This document shows positions 38,887 to 49,672 of a DNA stretch of 57,510 bases, one piece after another; the first letter of the stretch is position 1; each line of letters opens with the position of its first letter. Origin of the DNA: Corallococcus sicarius (GTDB lineage Bacteria > Myxococcota > Myxococcia > Myxococcales > Myxococcaceae). The notes below the pieces were generated by a model, which saw only the letters and a list, made by a program, of their open reading frames with translations, was not told where the DNA came from and searched no databases. Where the stretch lies: the NCBI RefSeq assembly GCF_003611735.1, contig NZ_RAWG01000016.1, positions 1 through 57,510 of the forward strand. The letters run 5' to 3'. The position numbers were made by a program, and so were the translations under genes.

Positions 38887-39789
38887 ATGCGTCCTCCCCA
38901 CCTTCGCGACAGCCTCCTCATCTCGGGTGACACATTCCACTTCTCCTCCACTCCCCCTCCCGATGTTGCGGACTTGCGACACCTCGCAAGTGACGACTCC
39001 TGGCGCGTTCTTTCTTGCATCCTCGCGAATCTCCAACAAGGCAGGTTCGACGTTTCACGAAGCCTTATTGGACTGATGCGCGAGAAGCGGGATGCGGAGA
39101 TATGGAATGCCTGCGCCCACCTATTGTCCTATGCAGCCCCTTATTCTGTCATTCGCGAGTTCGAGGCCGTCGCGGAGAGCCTGCTTGAGCCAGTCAAACA
39201 CAGCCCACACTCCCGACAGTATTTTTGCGTGATTCTGTCGTGCTCAGCTGGCGTTTGGGGTGTGCCTCATTTGATTCGCCATTACAGGCGGCTGAAGAAT
39301 CGCGAGGTTGAAAATGACGTCGAATACAATATATCGCAGGTGTTGGAGGTCGAACCAGGACCTATCCTGAGCGGGCCACAAGTGCTGTGGGAATCCAACG
39401 GGTTGCCTCCCCCCTTCGAGGAATCCACCCCCGTCTTCCTGGTAGATGACTATCTGAGTCTGATAGAGGAGACCTTTCAGGGACTGGTTTCCAGCCAGAG
39501 ACTCTACGAGCAAGAGGCGCTCGTCGAAGGGGAGCGATTGAATATCCGAAACGTTGCCCAGCGCCTCCTTGCCCGGGTGCGGACCGGCGCACATCCGGAC
39601 CGTATCGAGATGGGAAGGATGCTCCTTGAGGCGACCACCGGACTGAATTGCCGCGCGTTCTTCGACGATTCCGGCCGGCTGAAAAACCTCACTGCGGCGA
39701 CCATCGTCGAGGACTTTCTCGAACGGGGAGACGCTGACAGATACCAGCCAGGCGTCCGCTACTTCTTCGGCCATCGAATTCCAGATTGA
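38887..39789 (+). CDS. candidate immunity protein for the PAAR-linked toxin
   Basis: 300 residues, cytoplasmic, 4 bases after the effector stop. It is rich in helices arranged like HEAT repeats (SWRVLSCILANLQQGRFDVS, MREKRDAEIWNACAHLLSYA, EMGRMLLEATTGLNCRAFFD), faintly similar to Imm47-type immunity proteins. Codon use is clearly AT-richer than the surrounding genes, as in the toxin end upstream. Position straight after the toxin is the main evidence for immunity. An IS3 fragment follows. Confidence 0.65.
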   Translation: MRPPHLRDSLLISGDTFHFSSTPPPDVADLRHLASDDSWRVLSCILANLQQGRFDVSRSLIGLMREKRDAEIWNACAHLLSYAAPYSVIREFEAVAESLLEPVKHSPHSRQYFCVILSCSAGVWGVPHLIRHYRRLKNREVENDVEYNISQVLEVEPGPILSGPQVLWESNGLPPPFEESTPVFLVDDYLSLIEETFQGLVSSQRLYEQEALVEGERLNIRNVAQRLLARVRTGAHPDRIEMGRMLLEATTGLNCRAFFDDSGRLKNLTAATIVEDFLERGDADRYQPGVRYFFGHRIPD

Positions 39790-40039
39790 GTGCGCCTGAT
39801 TGCAAGCGCCGCACGGTTGGGCTGCCCGAGACACGTCGGCGCGAGTGGCTCCTCGACATCGACTTCCAGAAGCGCGAAACCTTCGCGTACGCGTGCGCGG
39901 CATACGGCCGCATCTTCGAGGCCGGCACCAGCCCCCACGCGCGCCTGGCGCTCGCCGAGGAGTACGCAGCGCGCGCGGCGCCGGCCGACGAGCGGTGCGC
40001 CACCCGCCAGCCGACGACGGAGCGGCTGAAGACGTCCAG

Positions 40040-40351
40040 GACGACGCCTGCTTCCCGGTGGCGTGCCTCTGTCGTCACCTGGGCGTCTCTCGCAGCGGCT
40101 ACTACGCCTGGGTCATGCGGCCCGAGGCCGAGAGGAAGAAGCGCGACCGCGCGCTCCGCCACGAGGTGGCCGCCATCCACCAGGAGAGTCGTGGCACGTA
40201 CGGGGCGCCCCGAGTGCATGCGGAGCTGAAGGCACGGGGCCAGCGGGTGGCCCGCAAGCGCGTGGCGCGCCTGCTGCGTCAGCAGGGCCTGCGCGCTCGG
40301 AGGCGGCGGAACTTCGTGCGGACCACGGACTCAGCCCACAGCCGCCCGTGA
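40040..40351 (+). mobile_element. IS3-family OrfB N-terminal remnant
   Basis: The frame reads CFPVACLCRHLGVSRSGYYA, RDRALRHEVAAIHQESRGTY and GAPRVHAELKARGQRVARK, then RVARLLRQQGLRARRRRNFV before a stop at 40351. This is the helix-turn-helix and HTH_21 part of IS3 OrfB, truncated before the catalytic core. Bases 39790-40039 hold an open stretch (IDFQKRETFAYACAAYGRIF) that I cannot assign. Confidence 0.8.
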
Positions 40352-40407
40352 CGCTCCACACCCGCTCGGGGAGCCGTTCCTGAAGGCATGGTAGACGTGG
40401 CGGTGCC

Positions 40408-41571
40408 ATGAGCCCGCACCGCCGCGTCCTCTGCCTCGCCCTGTGCCTGCTGGCGGCCTCCACCGGCTGCAAGAAGGAAGCCCCCTCCGCGCCCGCCCCC
40501 GCGAAGCCTTCCAGCGCCAGCTCCAAGCCCACCATCGGCCTCGTGCTGGGCTTGGGAGGCCGGGGCGACCACGCCTTCAACGACTCCGCGCTGCGCGGAC
40601 TGGAGCTGTGGGCCGCGGGGCTCCAATACACGCAAGGGGGCTACCAGGAGGCCTCCGCCCCCGACCGCCTGACCTCGATGGGGCCCGACCTGGCCCCGCG
40701 CGCGGGGGAATTGGTCCCGCTGGGCATCACGCCCATGGTCCTCCAGAGCCGCGTGGCCGAGGACTACGAGCCCAACCTCCAGCTGCTCGCGGAGCAGCAG
40801 GTGTCGCTGGCGATGGGCGTGGGCTTCATGCTGGAGAACGCCGTGGAGCAGGTGGCCCGGAGAAACCCGTCCCTGCCCTTCCTGCTGGTGGACAGCCCGC
40901 TGCTGGACGCGAAGGGCCGGGCCCTCTTTCTGCCCAACGTGCGCACCGTCGTCTTCCGCGAGGAGGAGGGCTGCTTCCTCGCGGGCGCCCTGGCGGGCCT
41001 CGCGACGAAGACGGGCCGGGTGGGCATGGTGGGCGGCATGGAGATCCCGCTCGTGAAGCGCTACGAGGCCGGCTTCCGCGCGGGCGTGGCCGCGACGAAC
41101 CCGAAGGCCACGGTGCTCGTCAACTACACCGGCAGCTTCACCGACTTCGCCCTGGGCAAGCAGGTGGGGCAGGACCTGCTGCTCAAGAACACCGACGTCC
41201 TCTTCGCCGCCGCGGGCGTGGATGGGCTGGGCGCCATCCAGGCCGTGAAGGAGGCGCGCGACGCGGGACGGTCCGTGTATGTCATTGGCGTGGACTCGGA
41301 TCCGTCACACCTGGCGCCGCAGGCGGTGCTGTCCGCCGTCCTCAAGCGCGTGGACCTGGTGGTGTACGAGGCCATCCGGGACCAGCGCCAGGGACGCCTC
41401 AAGGGCGGCAACCTGTCGCTCGGGCTGAAGGAGGGCGGCGTGGGCCTCGCCCCCGTGCGGCTGGACTTCCCGGGCAAGGCAGAGGCGCTGCGCACGGTGG
41501 ACGCGCTCCGGGCCCGCATCATCTCCGGCGAGCTGAAGGTGCCCACGTCCCCAGGCACGCCGGGCCCCTGA
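40408..41571 (+). CDS. BMP-family substrate-binding lipoprotein
   Basis: 387 residues with a signal and a lipobox-type end at Cys21 (AASTGC). TIGLVLGLGGRGDHAFNDSA is the characteristic BMP/Med-family opening. FLLVDSPLL, VVFREEEGCFLAGALAGLAT, VGMVGGMEIPLVKRYEAGF, FAAAGVDGLGAIQAVKE and YVIGVDSDPSHLAPQAVL follow in order. BMP proteins bind nucleosides for ABC uptake; no permease or ATPase genes are adjacent, so it may work with a distant transporter or as a sensor. It lies upstream of the sigma-54 activator with a 134-base gap. Confidence 0.9.
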   Translation: MSPHRRVLCLALCLLAASTGCKKEAPSAPAPAKPSSASSKPTIGLVLGLGGRGDHAFNDSALRGLELWAAGLQYTQGGYQEASAPDRLTSMGPDLAPRAGELVPLGITPMVLQSRVAEDYEPNLQLLAEQQVSLAMGVGFMLENAVEQVARRNPSLPFLLVDSPLLDAKGRALFLPNVRTVVFREEEGCFLAGALAGLATKTGRVGMVGGMEIPLVKRYEAGFRAGVAATNPKATVLVNYTGSFTDFALGKQVGQDLLLKNTDVLFAAAGVDGLGAIQAVKEARDAGRSVYVIGVDSDPSHLAPQAVLSAVLKRVDLVVYEAIRDQRQGRLKGGNLSLGLKEGGVGLAPVRLDFPGKAEALRTVDALRARIISGELKVPTSPGTPGP

Positions 41572-41705
41572 AGCCCCCCGGCACGGCCCTCTTCAAGGCC
41601 CCACCCGAGAATTACCGTTGGCGCTGGCGTTACAGGGAAGACCCCTCATTGCGTGATTCCAGGGGTCACCACTAGCGTACCGTCAGGATTCACGGGGGGT
41701 GAAGC

Positions 41706-42674
41706 ATGGTCGACATCCTCGGGCGAAGCCGCATCCATGTCCGGCTGCTGGACATGGTCTCCGCGGCGGCGACCCATGATGTGGAGGTCCTCATCCAGGG
41801 GCCCAGTGGCGTGGGCAAGGAGCTGTACGCGCGGCGCATCCATGAGCGGAGCCAGCGGGCCGCGCATGCCTTCATCCCGGTGAACTGCGGCGCGCTGCCC
41901 GCGGAGCTCTTCGAGAACGAGCTCTTCGGCCACAGCAGCGGCGCCTTCACCGGCGCGCGGACGCGCACGCAGGGCCTGGTGGCCGAGGCCGAGCACGGCA
42001 CGCTCTTCCTGGACGAAGTGGACGCGCTGCCCCTCGCCGCGCAGGTGAAGCTGCTGCGCTTCATCCAGCAGAAGGAGTACCGGCCGCTGGGTTCGCCGCG
42101 GATGCAGCACTCGGACGTGCGCATCATCGCCGCCACCAACGCGGACCTGCTGGAGGAGGCGCGCGCGGGCCACTTCCGCTTCGACCTCTTCTTCCGCCTG
42201 CGCGTGGTGCCGCTGGAGGTGCCGCCCCTGCGCGAGCGCCCGGAGGACATCCCGCCCCTGCTGGAGCACTTCCTCCTGCGCTACGCGGCGGAGTACGGCC
42301 GGCCCACCGTCACCTTCTCCGACGCGGCGCTGGAGCGGCTCTACACCTACCCGTGGCCCGGCAACGTGCGCGAGCTGGAGAACTGCGCGCGCTACCTGCT
42401 GTGCGCGCACGGAGGGGCCCGGGTGGACATTTCGGACCTGCCCCTGCTGCCGGAACCCAAGCCCGAGCCGGCCCCCGCCGCCGCCGTGCCCACCTCCGCG
42501 CGTGAGCCCTTCCAGGAGGCGAAGCGCCGCGTGGTGGACGCCTTCGAGCGCGCCTACTTGCAGGAGTCACTCGTGGCGCACGACGGCAACATCGCCGCCG
42601 CGGCCCGAGCGAGCGGCAAGCACCGCCGCGCCTTCTTCGAGCTGATGCGCCGGCACGGCCTCACCGAGCGCTGA
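41706..42674 (+). CDS. sigma-54-dependent transcriptional activator without sensor domain
   Basis: 322 residues. The AAA+ domain starts almost at once: LIQGPSGVGKELYARRIHE (Walker A, ~32), ENELFGHSSGAFTGARTR (intact GAFTGA sigma-54-contact loop), GTLFLDEVDALPLAAQVKLL (Walker B) and ATNADLLEEARAGHFRFDLF with sensor/Arg-finger residues. The C-terminal Fis-type HTH is NIAAAARASGKHRRAFFELM. There is no receiver, GAF or FHA domain, so activity must be set by abundance or a partner. A -24/-12 promoter with upstream inverted repeats sits between this gene and the injection-system operon, its probable target. Confidence 0.92.
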   Translation: MVDILGRSRIHVRLLDMVSAAATHDVEVLIQGPSGVGKELYARRIHERSQRAAHAFIPVNCGALPAELFENELFGHSSGAFTGARTRTQGLVAEAEHGTLFLDEVDALPLAAQVKLLRFIQQKEYRPLGSPRMQHSDVRIIAATNADLLEEARAGHFRFDLFFRLRVVPLEVPPLRERPEDIPPLLEHFLLRYAAEYGRPTVTFSDAALERLYTYPWPGNVRELENCARYLLCAHGGARVDISDLPLLPEPKPEPAPAAAVPTSAREPFQEAKRRVVDAFERAYLQESLVAHDGNIAAAARASGKHRRAFFELMRRHGLTER

Positions 42675-42683
42675 AGCCGCCCA

Positions 42684-42766
42684 GGGGGTGGATGTTTTTG
42701 TCCACGCCCCCTTCCCAGACATCACAAGGGGTTGCGCGGGCGGAGGGTGGATGGATTCGCCCACCC
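42684..42766 (+). promoter_or_regulatory. two inverted repeats, candidate activator binding sites
   Basis: GGGGGTGGA (42684-42692) faces TCCACGCCCCC (42701-42711) with one bulged base, and GGGTGG (42745-42750) faces CCACCC (42761-42766). Both share GGGTGGATG, 59 bases apart. They lie roughly 70-155 bases upstream of the -24 element, the usual range for sigma-54 enhancer sites. The first hairpin might alternatively be the terminator of the activator gene. Confidence 0.4.
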
Positions 42767-42837
42767 CACGCCTCCCCCTCCCCGCGGGGGAGTCCCCAAG
42801 CACCCGGAATCACGGTGGTTCTCGCGCTCCTACCCCC

Positions 42838-42853
42838 TGGTCCGAGTGTTGCT
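42838..42853 (+). promoter_or_regulatory. sigma-54 (-24/-12) promoter of the injection-system operon
   Basis: TGGTCC-GAGTG-TTGCT has GG at 42839-42840 and GC at 42851-42852, exactly ten bases apart, with a perfect TTGCT -12 element. The predicted start of transcription is near 42864, ~60 bases before the GTG of the DUF4255 gene. An adjacent sigma-54 activator gene supports the call. Confidence 0.6.
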
Positions 42854-42926
42854 GTGGCCCCTGGACGGTTCGTCCATCCCTTTGGGCAGGGGTGGCGGCG
42901 GGCGACGCAAGCGGGGGTTTCCATCA

Positions 42927-43517
42927 GTGGCGACGTACGCGGCCATTTCCGCAGTGGGGCAGGCGCTCCTCGCGCTGCTGGAACAGTCGTGTCCGAAGCC
43001 TGAGTTCGAGAACGCGAAGTTCGAGCTGTACCAGGCCAACGACTTCAAGGCCCCGATGGAGGAGGGCGTGTCCCTCTTCCTCTACCGCGTCGTCCCCAGC
43101 ACCACCCGCCGCAACCTCACCGGCCGCGAGGACGCGCAAGGACGCCGCACCCGCAGGCCGCTGCCGGTGGACCTCTGCTTCATGCTGACGCCGTGGGCGA
43201 AGACGGCCGCCAAGCAGCACCGGCTGCTGGGTTGGAGCATGCGGACGCTGGAGGACACGCCCACCCTCACCGCCAGCTTCCTCAACCACTACGGGCGCCC
43301 GGAGACGGACACCTTCCTGCCGGACGAGACGGTGACGTTCGTGCAGGACACCCTCTCCATCCAGGACCTGCTCAACGTCTGGGAGGTGGGCAAGCCCAAC
43401 CTCCAGGTGTCCGTCACGTACATCGCGCGGATGGTGCTCATCGAGTCCGCCATCTCCGACCCCCAGGGCCCGCCCGTGCAGACGCGCGTCCTCGACCTCG
43501 GGAAGCGCACGGAGTGA
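42927..43517 (+). CDS. DUF4255 protein (contractile injection system, Afp16/Pvc16-like)
   Basis: 196 residues from GTG 42927, chosen because the family begins TYAAISAVGQALLALLE. FELYQANDFKAPMEEGVSLF, LPVDLCFMLTPWAKTAAKQH and LLGWSMRTLEDTPTLTAS are typical of DUF4255, which in extracellular contractile injection systems (eCIS) corresponds to the Afp16 tail-terminator/cap protein. It is the first gene of the operon, 63 bases after the predicted transcription start. Confidence 0.88.
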   Translation: MATYAAISAVGQALLALLEQSCPKPEFENAKFELYQANDFKAPMEEGVSLFLYRVVPSTTRRNLTGREDAQGRRTRRPLPVDLCFMLTPWAKTAAKQHRLLGWSMRTLEDTPTLTASFLNHYGRPETDTFLPDETVTFVQDTLSIQDLLNVWEVGKPNLQVSVTYIARMVLIESAISDPQGPPVQTRVLDLGKRTE

Positions 43518-44425
43518 GGCCGCCCGTGCACAGGCTGGAGGTGCTGTCGCGCGTGACGCCGCTGGGCGTGCGCTTCCGCGACGAGAGCACCGGAGCGCTG
43601 GTGGGCGACGGGCTCCAGGTGAGCGCGTTCCCGGAGGGCCAGCCCCGCCTGCGCCGCGCGTCCATCGTCAACCGCTCCGGCGTGCACGTCCTCATGGACC
43701 TGCCGGGCCTGCGCGACCTGGAGTACGGCGGCCAGGGCGTGCCCCCCGGCGACGCGGGCGACGCGGCGTGGTGGGCGTCCCTCCCCGCGCGCAAGCCCTT
43801 CACCGTGGAGGTGGAGGACGCGATGGGCCGCTTCCTGCCGTGCTCATTCCGCGCGGAGCTGCCCTTCCCCGGCCTCTTCCAGCTCACCTGCCCGGGCCTG
43901 CCGCCCGCGCCGCCGCTGTCCGGCCCGCCCGCCGTGCCGCTGTTCTCCGCCCCCACGCGCGTGTCCGGAGGCCCGCTGGCCGTGCTGCGCGCGGAGCTGT
44001 GGGACGCGGACGCGCAGGCGCCCGCAGCGTGGGCGTGCGTGGAGGCGACGCCCGCGGGCGGCACCCCGGCGCGCGGCGTGACGGATGCGCAAGGGCGGCT
44101 GGCCCTCTTCTTCCCCTACCCCGAACCGGTGGACTTCCCTCCCGGTCCCATCGAGGACCCGGACGCGCTGCCTCCGGGGCCGCCGCTCTTGGAGCAGACG
44201 TGGGCGCTCCAGGTGCGCGTCTTCTACGCGCGCCGCACGCCCGTGCCCGCGCGGCCGGACCTCTGCGACACCCTGTCCCAACCCTCCTCGTGGGCCTGGA
44301 CGGACACGGACAGCTCCGTGGAGCTGCTCGAACCGACGCTGCGATACGGCCAGGAGCTCGTCCTGAAGACCCAGGACGCGCCGCGCTCCCGGCTGTGGAT
44401 CACCTCCACGGGTTCACTCCCCTAG
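43514..44425 (+). CDS. Ig-like / carboxypeptidase-regulatory-like protein of the eCIS operon
   Basis: 303 residues from GTG 43514, which overlaps the previous stop; GTG 43526 is an alternative. Two or three beta domains are visible: GVRFRDESTGALVGDGLQVS, FTVEVEDAMGRFLPCSFRAE, and a regulatory-like segment around ATPAGGTPARGVTDAQGRLA. Pro-rich linkers join them. There is no signal peptide. I do not recognise a specific eCIS subunit; it could decorate the particle or help assembly. It is located between the cap and first sheath genes. Confidence 0.7.
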   Translation: MRPPVHRLEVLSRVTPLGVRFRDESTGALVGDGLQVSAFPEGQPRLRRASIVNRSGVHVLMDLPGLRDLEYGGQGVPPGDAGDAAWWASLPARKPFTVEVEDAMGRFLPCSFRAELPFPGLFQLTCPGLPPAPPLSGPPAVPLFSAPTRVSGGPLAVLRAELWDADAQAPAAWACVEATPAGGTPARGVTDAQGRLALFFPYPEPVDFPPGPIEDPDALPPGPPLLEQTWALQVRVFYARRTPVPARPDLCDTLSQPSSWAWTDTDSSVELLEPTLRYGQELVLKTQDAPRSRLWITSTGSLP

Positions 44426-44435
44426 GAAAAGACCG

Positions 44436-46391
<1,956 letters not shown>

Positions 46392-46410
46392 CCCCCGGGA
46401 GGTTTAGGCA

Positions 46411-46863
46411 ATGGCTGTCCTGAGAGAGCGACCCTATGTGCAGTTCAACTTCCTGGTGGACCTGGGCACGGGTTCCACGGACGGAGCCGACGCCGGCTTC
46501 CAGGAAATCTCCAACGTGGGCATGGAAGTCACCGTCGCGGAGTACCGCAACGGCAACGAGAAGGAGAACAGCGTCCGCAAGATTACCGGCCTGAACAAGG
46601 CGACGGACGTCACCATGAAGCGGGGCGTGATTGGTTCGCTCACGCTCTACCGGTGGTTGGACCAGCTGCGCAACGGCGACGCCAACGCGCTGCGCACCGT
46701 CACCATCCAGTTGCAGAACGAGGACCACACGGCGGTGGTGCAGACGTGGAAGCTCTTGCGTGCGCGCATCATCAAGCACGTGAGCGGCCCCTTCAACGCG
46801 AAGGGCACGGACGTGGCGATGGAAGAGCTGACCATCGCGTACGAGCGGCTGGAGATGGAGTGA
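46411..46863 (+). CDS. tail tube protein 1 (T4 gp19-like)
   Basis: 150 residues. PYVQFNFLVDLGTGSTDGAD, GFQEISNVGMEVTVAEYRNG, NEKENSVRKITGLNKATDVT and RGVIGSLTLYRWLDQLRNGD are the conserved order of gp19/Afp1-type tube subunits, which stack as hexamers to form the inner tube. It follows sheath 1 by 19 bases. Confidence 0.95.
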   Translation: MAVLRERPYVQFNFLVDLGTGSTDGADAGFQEISNVGMEVTVAEYRNGNEKENSVRKITGLNKATDVTMKRGVIGSLTLYRWLDQLRNGDANALRTVTIQLQNEDHTAVVQTWKLLRARIIKHVSGPFNAKGTDVAMEELTIAYERLEME

Positions 46864-46864
46864 C

Positions 46865-49669
46865 GTGAGCCGCCCGGCCGCCAGACGCCTCCCCGGCATC
46901 CGCTTCGAGGTGCAGGCACCGCCCGTCGAGGACGTGTTGCCGCGCATGGACGTGGCGGCCTTCGTGGGCTTCGCTGCCTCCGGGCCGCTGCACGTGCCCG
47001 TGGCGGTGGAGGATCCGGCGGACTTCGAGGCGGTGTTCGGCGAGGCGCCCCTGCTGGCCTGGGACGCCGAGCGCGGAGAGCCGGTGCGGGCGCACCTGGC
47101 CTCCGCCGTGCGGGCCTTCTTCCGCAACGGCGGCCGGCGCTGCTGGGTGGTGCGCGTGGCCGGTGCTCAGGCGCGCGCCAACACCTTCCCCGTCCCAGGG
47201 GTGCTGCGCTGTTCGGAGGCCGGGGTGGTGACGCCGGGCGTGGCGCGGGCGCGCTCGGAGGGCAGCAGCACCGACGGCGTGCAGGTGTCGGCCACCGTCA
47301 CCCGCGAGCTGCTGGAGCTGGGCCCGTGGAGCGCCCTGGGCACGGTGGTGCAGTTGGAGGTGACGATGCCCGGAGGCGTGGCGCCGGGCGACCTCTTGCG
47401 GCTCACGCTCGGGAACGGAGCGATGGCGCTGCTCGTGCCGGTGGACACCGCGGAGGCGCTGGATGCGATGCAGGCCCTGCCCGCGTCCGGGTCCGTGCCA
47501 CGGCGGGTGAAGGTGCGCGTGCGCACGTCCCGCGCGCGCTGGTTGCAGACGGGCGTGGGGCTGGGCACGGCCCCCTTCACCGCGAAGTGGACGCGCGGCG
47601 AGGGGCCGCCCGTGTCCCTGAACGTGACGGACGTGGAGGACCCCGGCCCGCTGGCCAGCCGCCGCACGCTGACGCTCACGCTGGACACGCCGCCGGAAGC
47701 CGCGCCCGCGCCCGGCACTGTGCTGCGCGTGGAGGGCGCCACGCCGGGAGAGCGCTGGCTGGTGGTGGAGTCGCTGGAGCTGGGACATGGCGCAAGCCCC
47801 GGCACGGGCACCGTGCGGGTGTCAGGGCTGGCGTCGCGGGTGCTGGTGGCCGCGCCGGAGAACCCCACCGCCCTGTCCGTCGTCTGTGAGCGGCTGACGC
47901 TGAACCTGTGGACGCGGCGGGACTCGGAGCAGCCCGCGAGGTTGGACCGGCTGGGGCTGTGCCCCACGCATCCCCGCCACTGGGCCTCGCTGCCCACGGA
48001 CGTGGAGCGTGCGCGGGATGAGGACGCGGAGGCGCTGCCCGGACGCGCCCCCGAGGTGCGGCTGCCGGAGGACTGGCGCCAGGGCGTGCCCGTGTCGCGC
48101 TTCCCGCTCGCGGGGCCGAAGCCGGGGCCGGACGCCGAGGCGTTCTCGTTCCCGCTCGGGCTCACGGACGTGCCCGAAGGGTGGCTCGGCTGCACGCCTC
48201 CCCCGGGAGACGCGCTGGAGCGCGACGGGCTCTCGACGTTCAGCGCGGACCTGTTCCTGGACGCGGACGTGCGCGAGACGGGCACGGAGGCGCTGCTCGC
48301 GCAGGCGGACTTCCTGCGCTACCAGAGCAGCGAGCCCCGGGCGCTCAAAGGCATCCACTCGCTGCTGGGACGCCAGGACGTCACGCTGGTGGCGGTGCCG
48401 GACGCCGTGCACCGCCCGTGGGTCCGCGCGAGCACGCCCCCCCCGCCTGAGCCGCTGCCCGGTGAGGCCCCGGCGGCTCCGGCCTGGGGGACCTTCCTCG
48501 ACTGCGCGCTCGTCATGCCGGCCGCGCCCACGCCGCTGGTGGCCGACCCGGCGAAGCCCGTGGCCGGACAGGCGTTCACGCTGCGCTGGGCCTCCGTGGC
48601 CGGGACGGACCTCGTCTACGTGCTGGAGGAGGCCACGCGCCCGGACTTCAGCGACGCGGTGGAGCTGTACCGAGGCCCCGCGCGGGAGCGCACGCTGTAC
48701 GGGCGCACCTCGCGGGCCTGGTACTACCGCGTGCGCGTGCAGCAGGGCCCCGTCTCCGGGCCGTACGCGCCGGGCGTGGCCGTCCCCGTGGCGCCCCGGG
48801 TGCGGTGGAACCTGGAGCATGTGTCCGCGTACTCGCCGAAGCCGCTGCTCGCGGTGCAGCGCGCGTTGCTGCGGCTGGCGTGCGCCCGGGGGGACGTGCT
48901 CGCGGTGCTGGGACTGCCGGAGCACTTCCGCGAGGACGCGGCCATCGCGCACGTGGGCTCCCTCCAGTCGCCGCTGGGTGGCACGTCCGACGTGGTGCCG
49001 GCCCTGGGCTTCGCGGAGGAGAACGCGCTGAGCTACGGCGCGCTCTACCACCCGTGGGCGTTCGTCTCCGAGGAGCAGCAGCCCACGGTGCCCTTGCGCA
49101 TGCCGCCGGAGGGCATGGCGTGCGGCGTGCTGGCCCGGCGCGCGGTGGAGCGCGGCGCGTGGGTGGCCCCGGCCAACGAGCCCTGGCGCGCGGTGGTGGC
49201 GCTCACCCCGCCGCTGTCCCGCGAGCGCCTGTTGGATTTGCAGGACGCGCAGGTGAACGTGGTGCGCCAGGAGCCTCGCGCCTTCCTCACGCTGAGCGCG
49301 GACACGCTGGCGGTGACGCCAGAGGTGCGGCCCATCAACGTGCGCAGGCTCCTGAGCCTGCTGCGGCGCGCGGCGCTGAAGCTGGGCGCCGCGTATGTCT
49401 TTGAGCCCAACGACGCGAGCTTCCACCGGCTGGTGCAGCGCGGCTTCGAGGCGCTGCTCGGGGACCTCTTCGTGCGCGGCGCCTTCGCGGGCCGCACGCG
49501 CGAGGGCGCCTTCCAGGTGGTGACGGGCGACGCGCTCAACACGCCCGCGCACATGGAGCAGGGGCGCTTCTTCGTGGACATCAAGGTGGCGCCGTCGCTG
49601 CCCCTCACCTTCCTCAACGTGCGGCTCGTGCAGAGCGGCGACCGCGGACTCGTCACGGAGGCGCGCTAG
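46865..49669 (+). CDS. large tail sheath protein 2 with fibronectin-III-like insertion
   Basis: 934 residues from GTG 46865, one base after tube 1. The N-terminus (PGIRFEVQAPPVEDVLPRMD, VAAFVGFAASGPLH) and C-terminus (RPINVRRLLSLLRRAALKLG, AYVFEPNDASFHRLVQRGFE) are sheath-like. Between them are long extra domains, including an Fn3-like module at ~548-645 (PVAGQAFTLRWASVAGTDLV to AWYYRVRVQQGPVSGPYAPG). Larger sheath variants occur in eCIS at the baseplate end or in patches. The insertion should project from the particle surface. Confidence 0.88.
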   Translation: MSRPAARRLPGIRFEVQAPPVEDVLPRMDVAAFVGFAASGPLHVPVAVEDPADFEAVFGEAPLLAWDAERGEPVRAHLASAVRAFFRNGGRRCWVVRVAGAQARANTFPVPGVLRCSEAGVVTPGVARARSEGSSTDGVQVSATVTRELLELGPWSALGTVVQLEVTMPGGVAPGDLLRLTLGNGAMALLVPVDTAEALDAMQALPASGSVPRRVKVRVRTSRARWLQTGVGLGTAPFTAKWTRGEGPPVSLNVTDVEDPGPLASRRTLTLTLDTPPEAAPAPGTVLRVEGATPGERWLVVESLELGHGASPGTGTVRVSGLASRVLVAAPENPTALSVVCERLTLNLWTRRDSEQPARLDRLGLCPTHPRHWASLPTDVERARDEDAEALPGRAPEVRLPEDWRQGVPVSRFPLAGPKPGPDAEAFSFPLGLTDVPEGWLGCTPPPGDALERDGLSTFSADLFLDADVRETGTEALLAQADFLRYQSSEPRALKGIHSLLGRQDVTLVAVPDAVHRPWVRASTPPPPEPLPGEAPAAPAWGTFLDCALVMPAAPTPLVADPAKPVAGQAFTLRWASVAGTDLVYVLEEATRPDFSDAVELYRGPARERTLYGRTSRAWYYRVRVQQGPVSGPYAPGVAVPVAPRVRWNLEHVSAYSPKPLLAVQRALLRLACARGDVLAVLGLPEHFREDAAIAHVGSLQSPLGGTSDVVPALGFAEENALSYGALYHPWAFVSEEQQPTVPLRMPPEGMACGVLARRAVERGAWVAPANEPWRAVVALTPPLSRERLLDLQDAQVNVVRQEPRAFLTLSADTLAVTPEVRPINVRRLLSLLRRAALKLGAAYVFEPNDASFHRLVQRGFEALLGDLFVRGAFAGRTREGAFQVVTGDALNTPAHMEQGRFFVDIKVAPSLPLTFLNVRLVQSGDRGLVTEAR

Positions 49670-49672
49670 GCC

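Noticed and set aside
41619-41633. sigma-54-like box TGGCGCTGGCGTTAC upstream of the activator gene
   Set aside because: The -12 element reads AC instead of the near-invariant GC, so autoregulation is not claimed.
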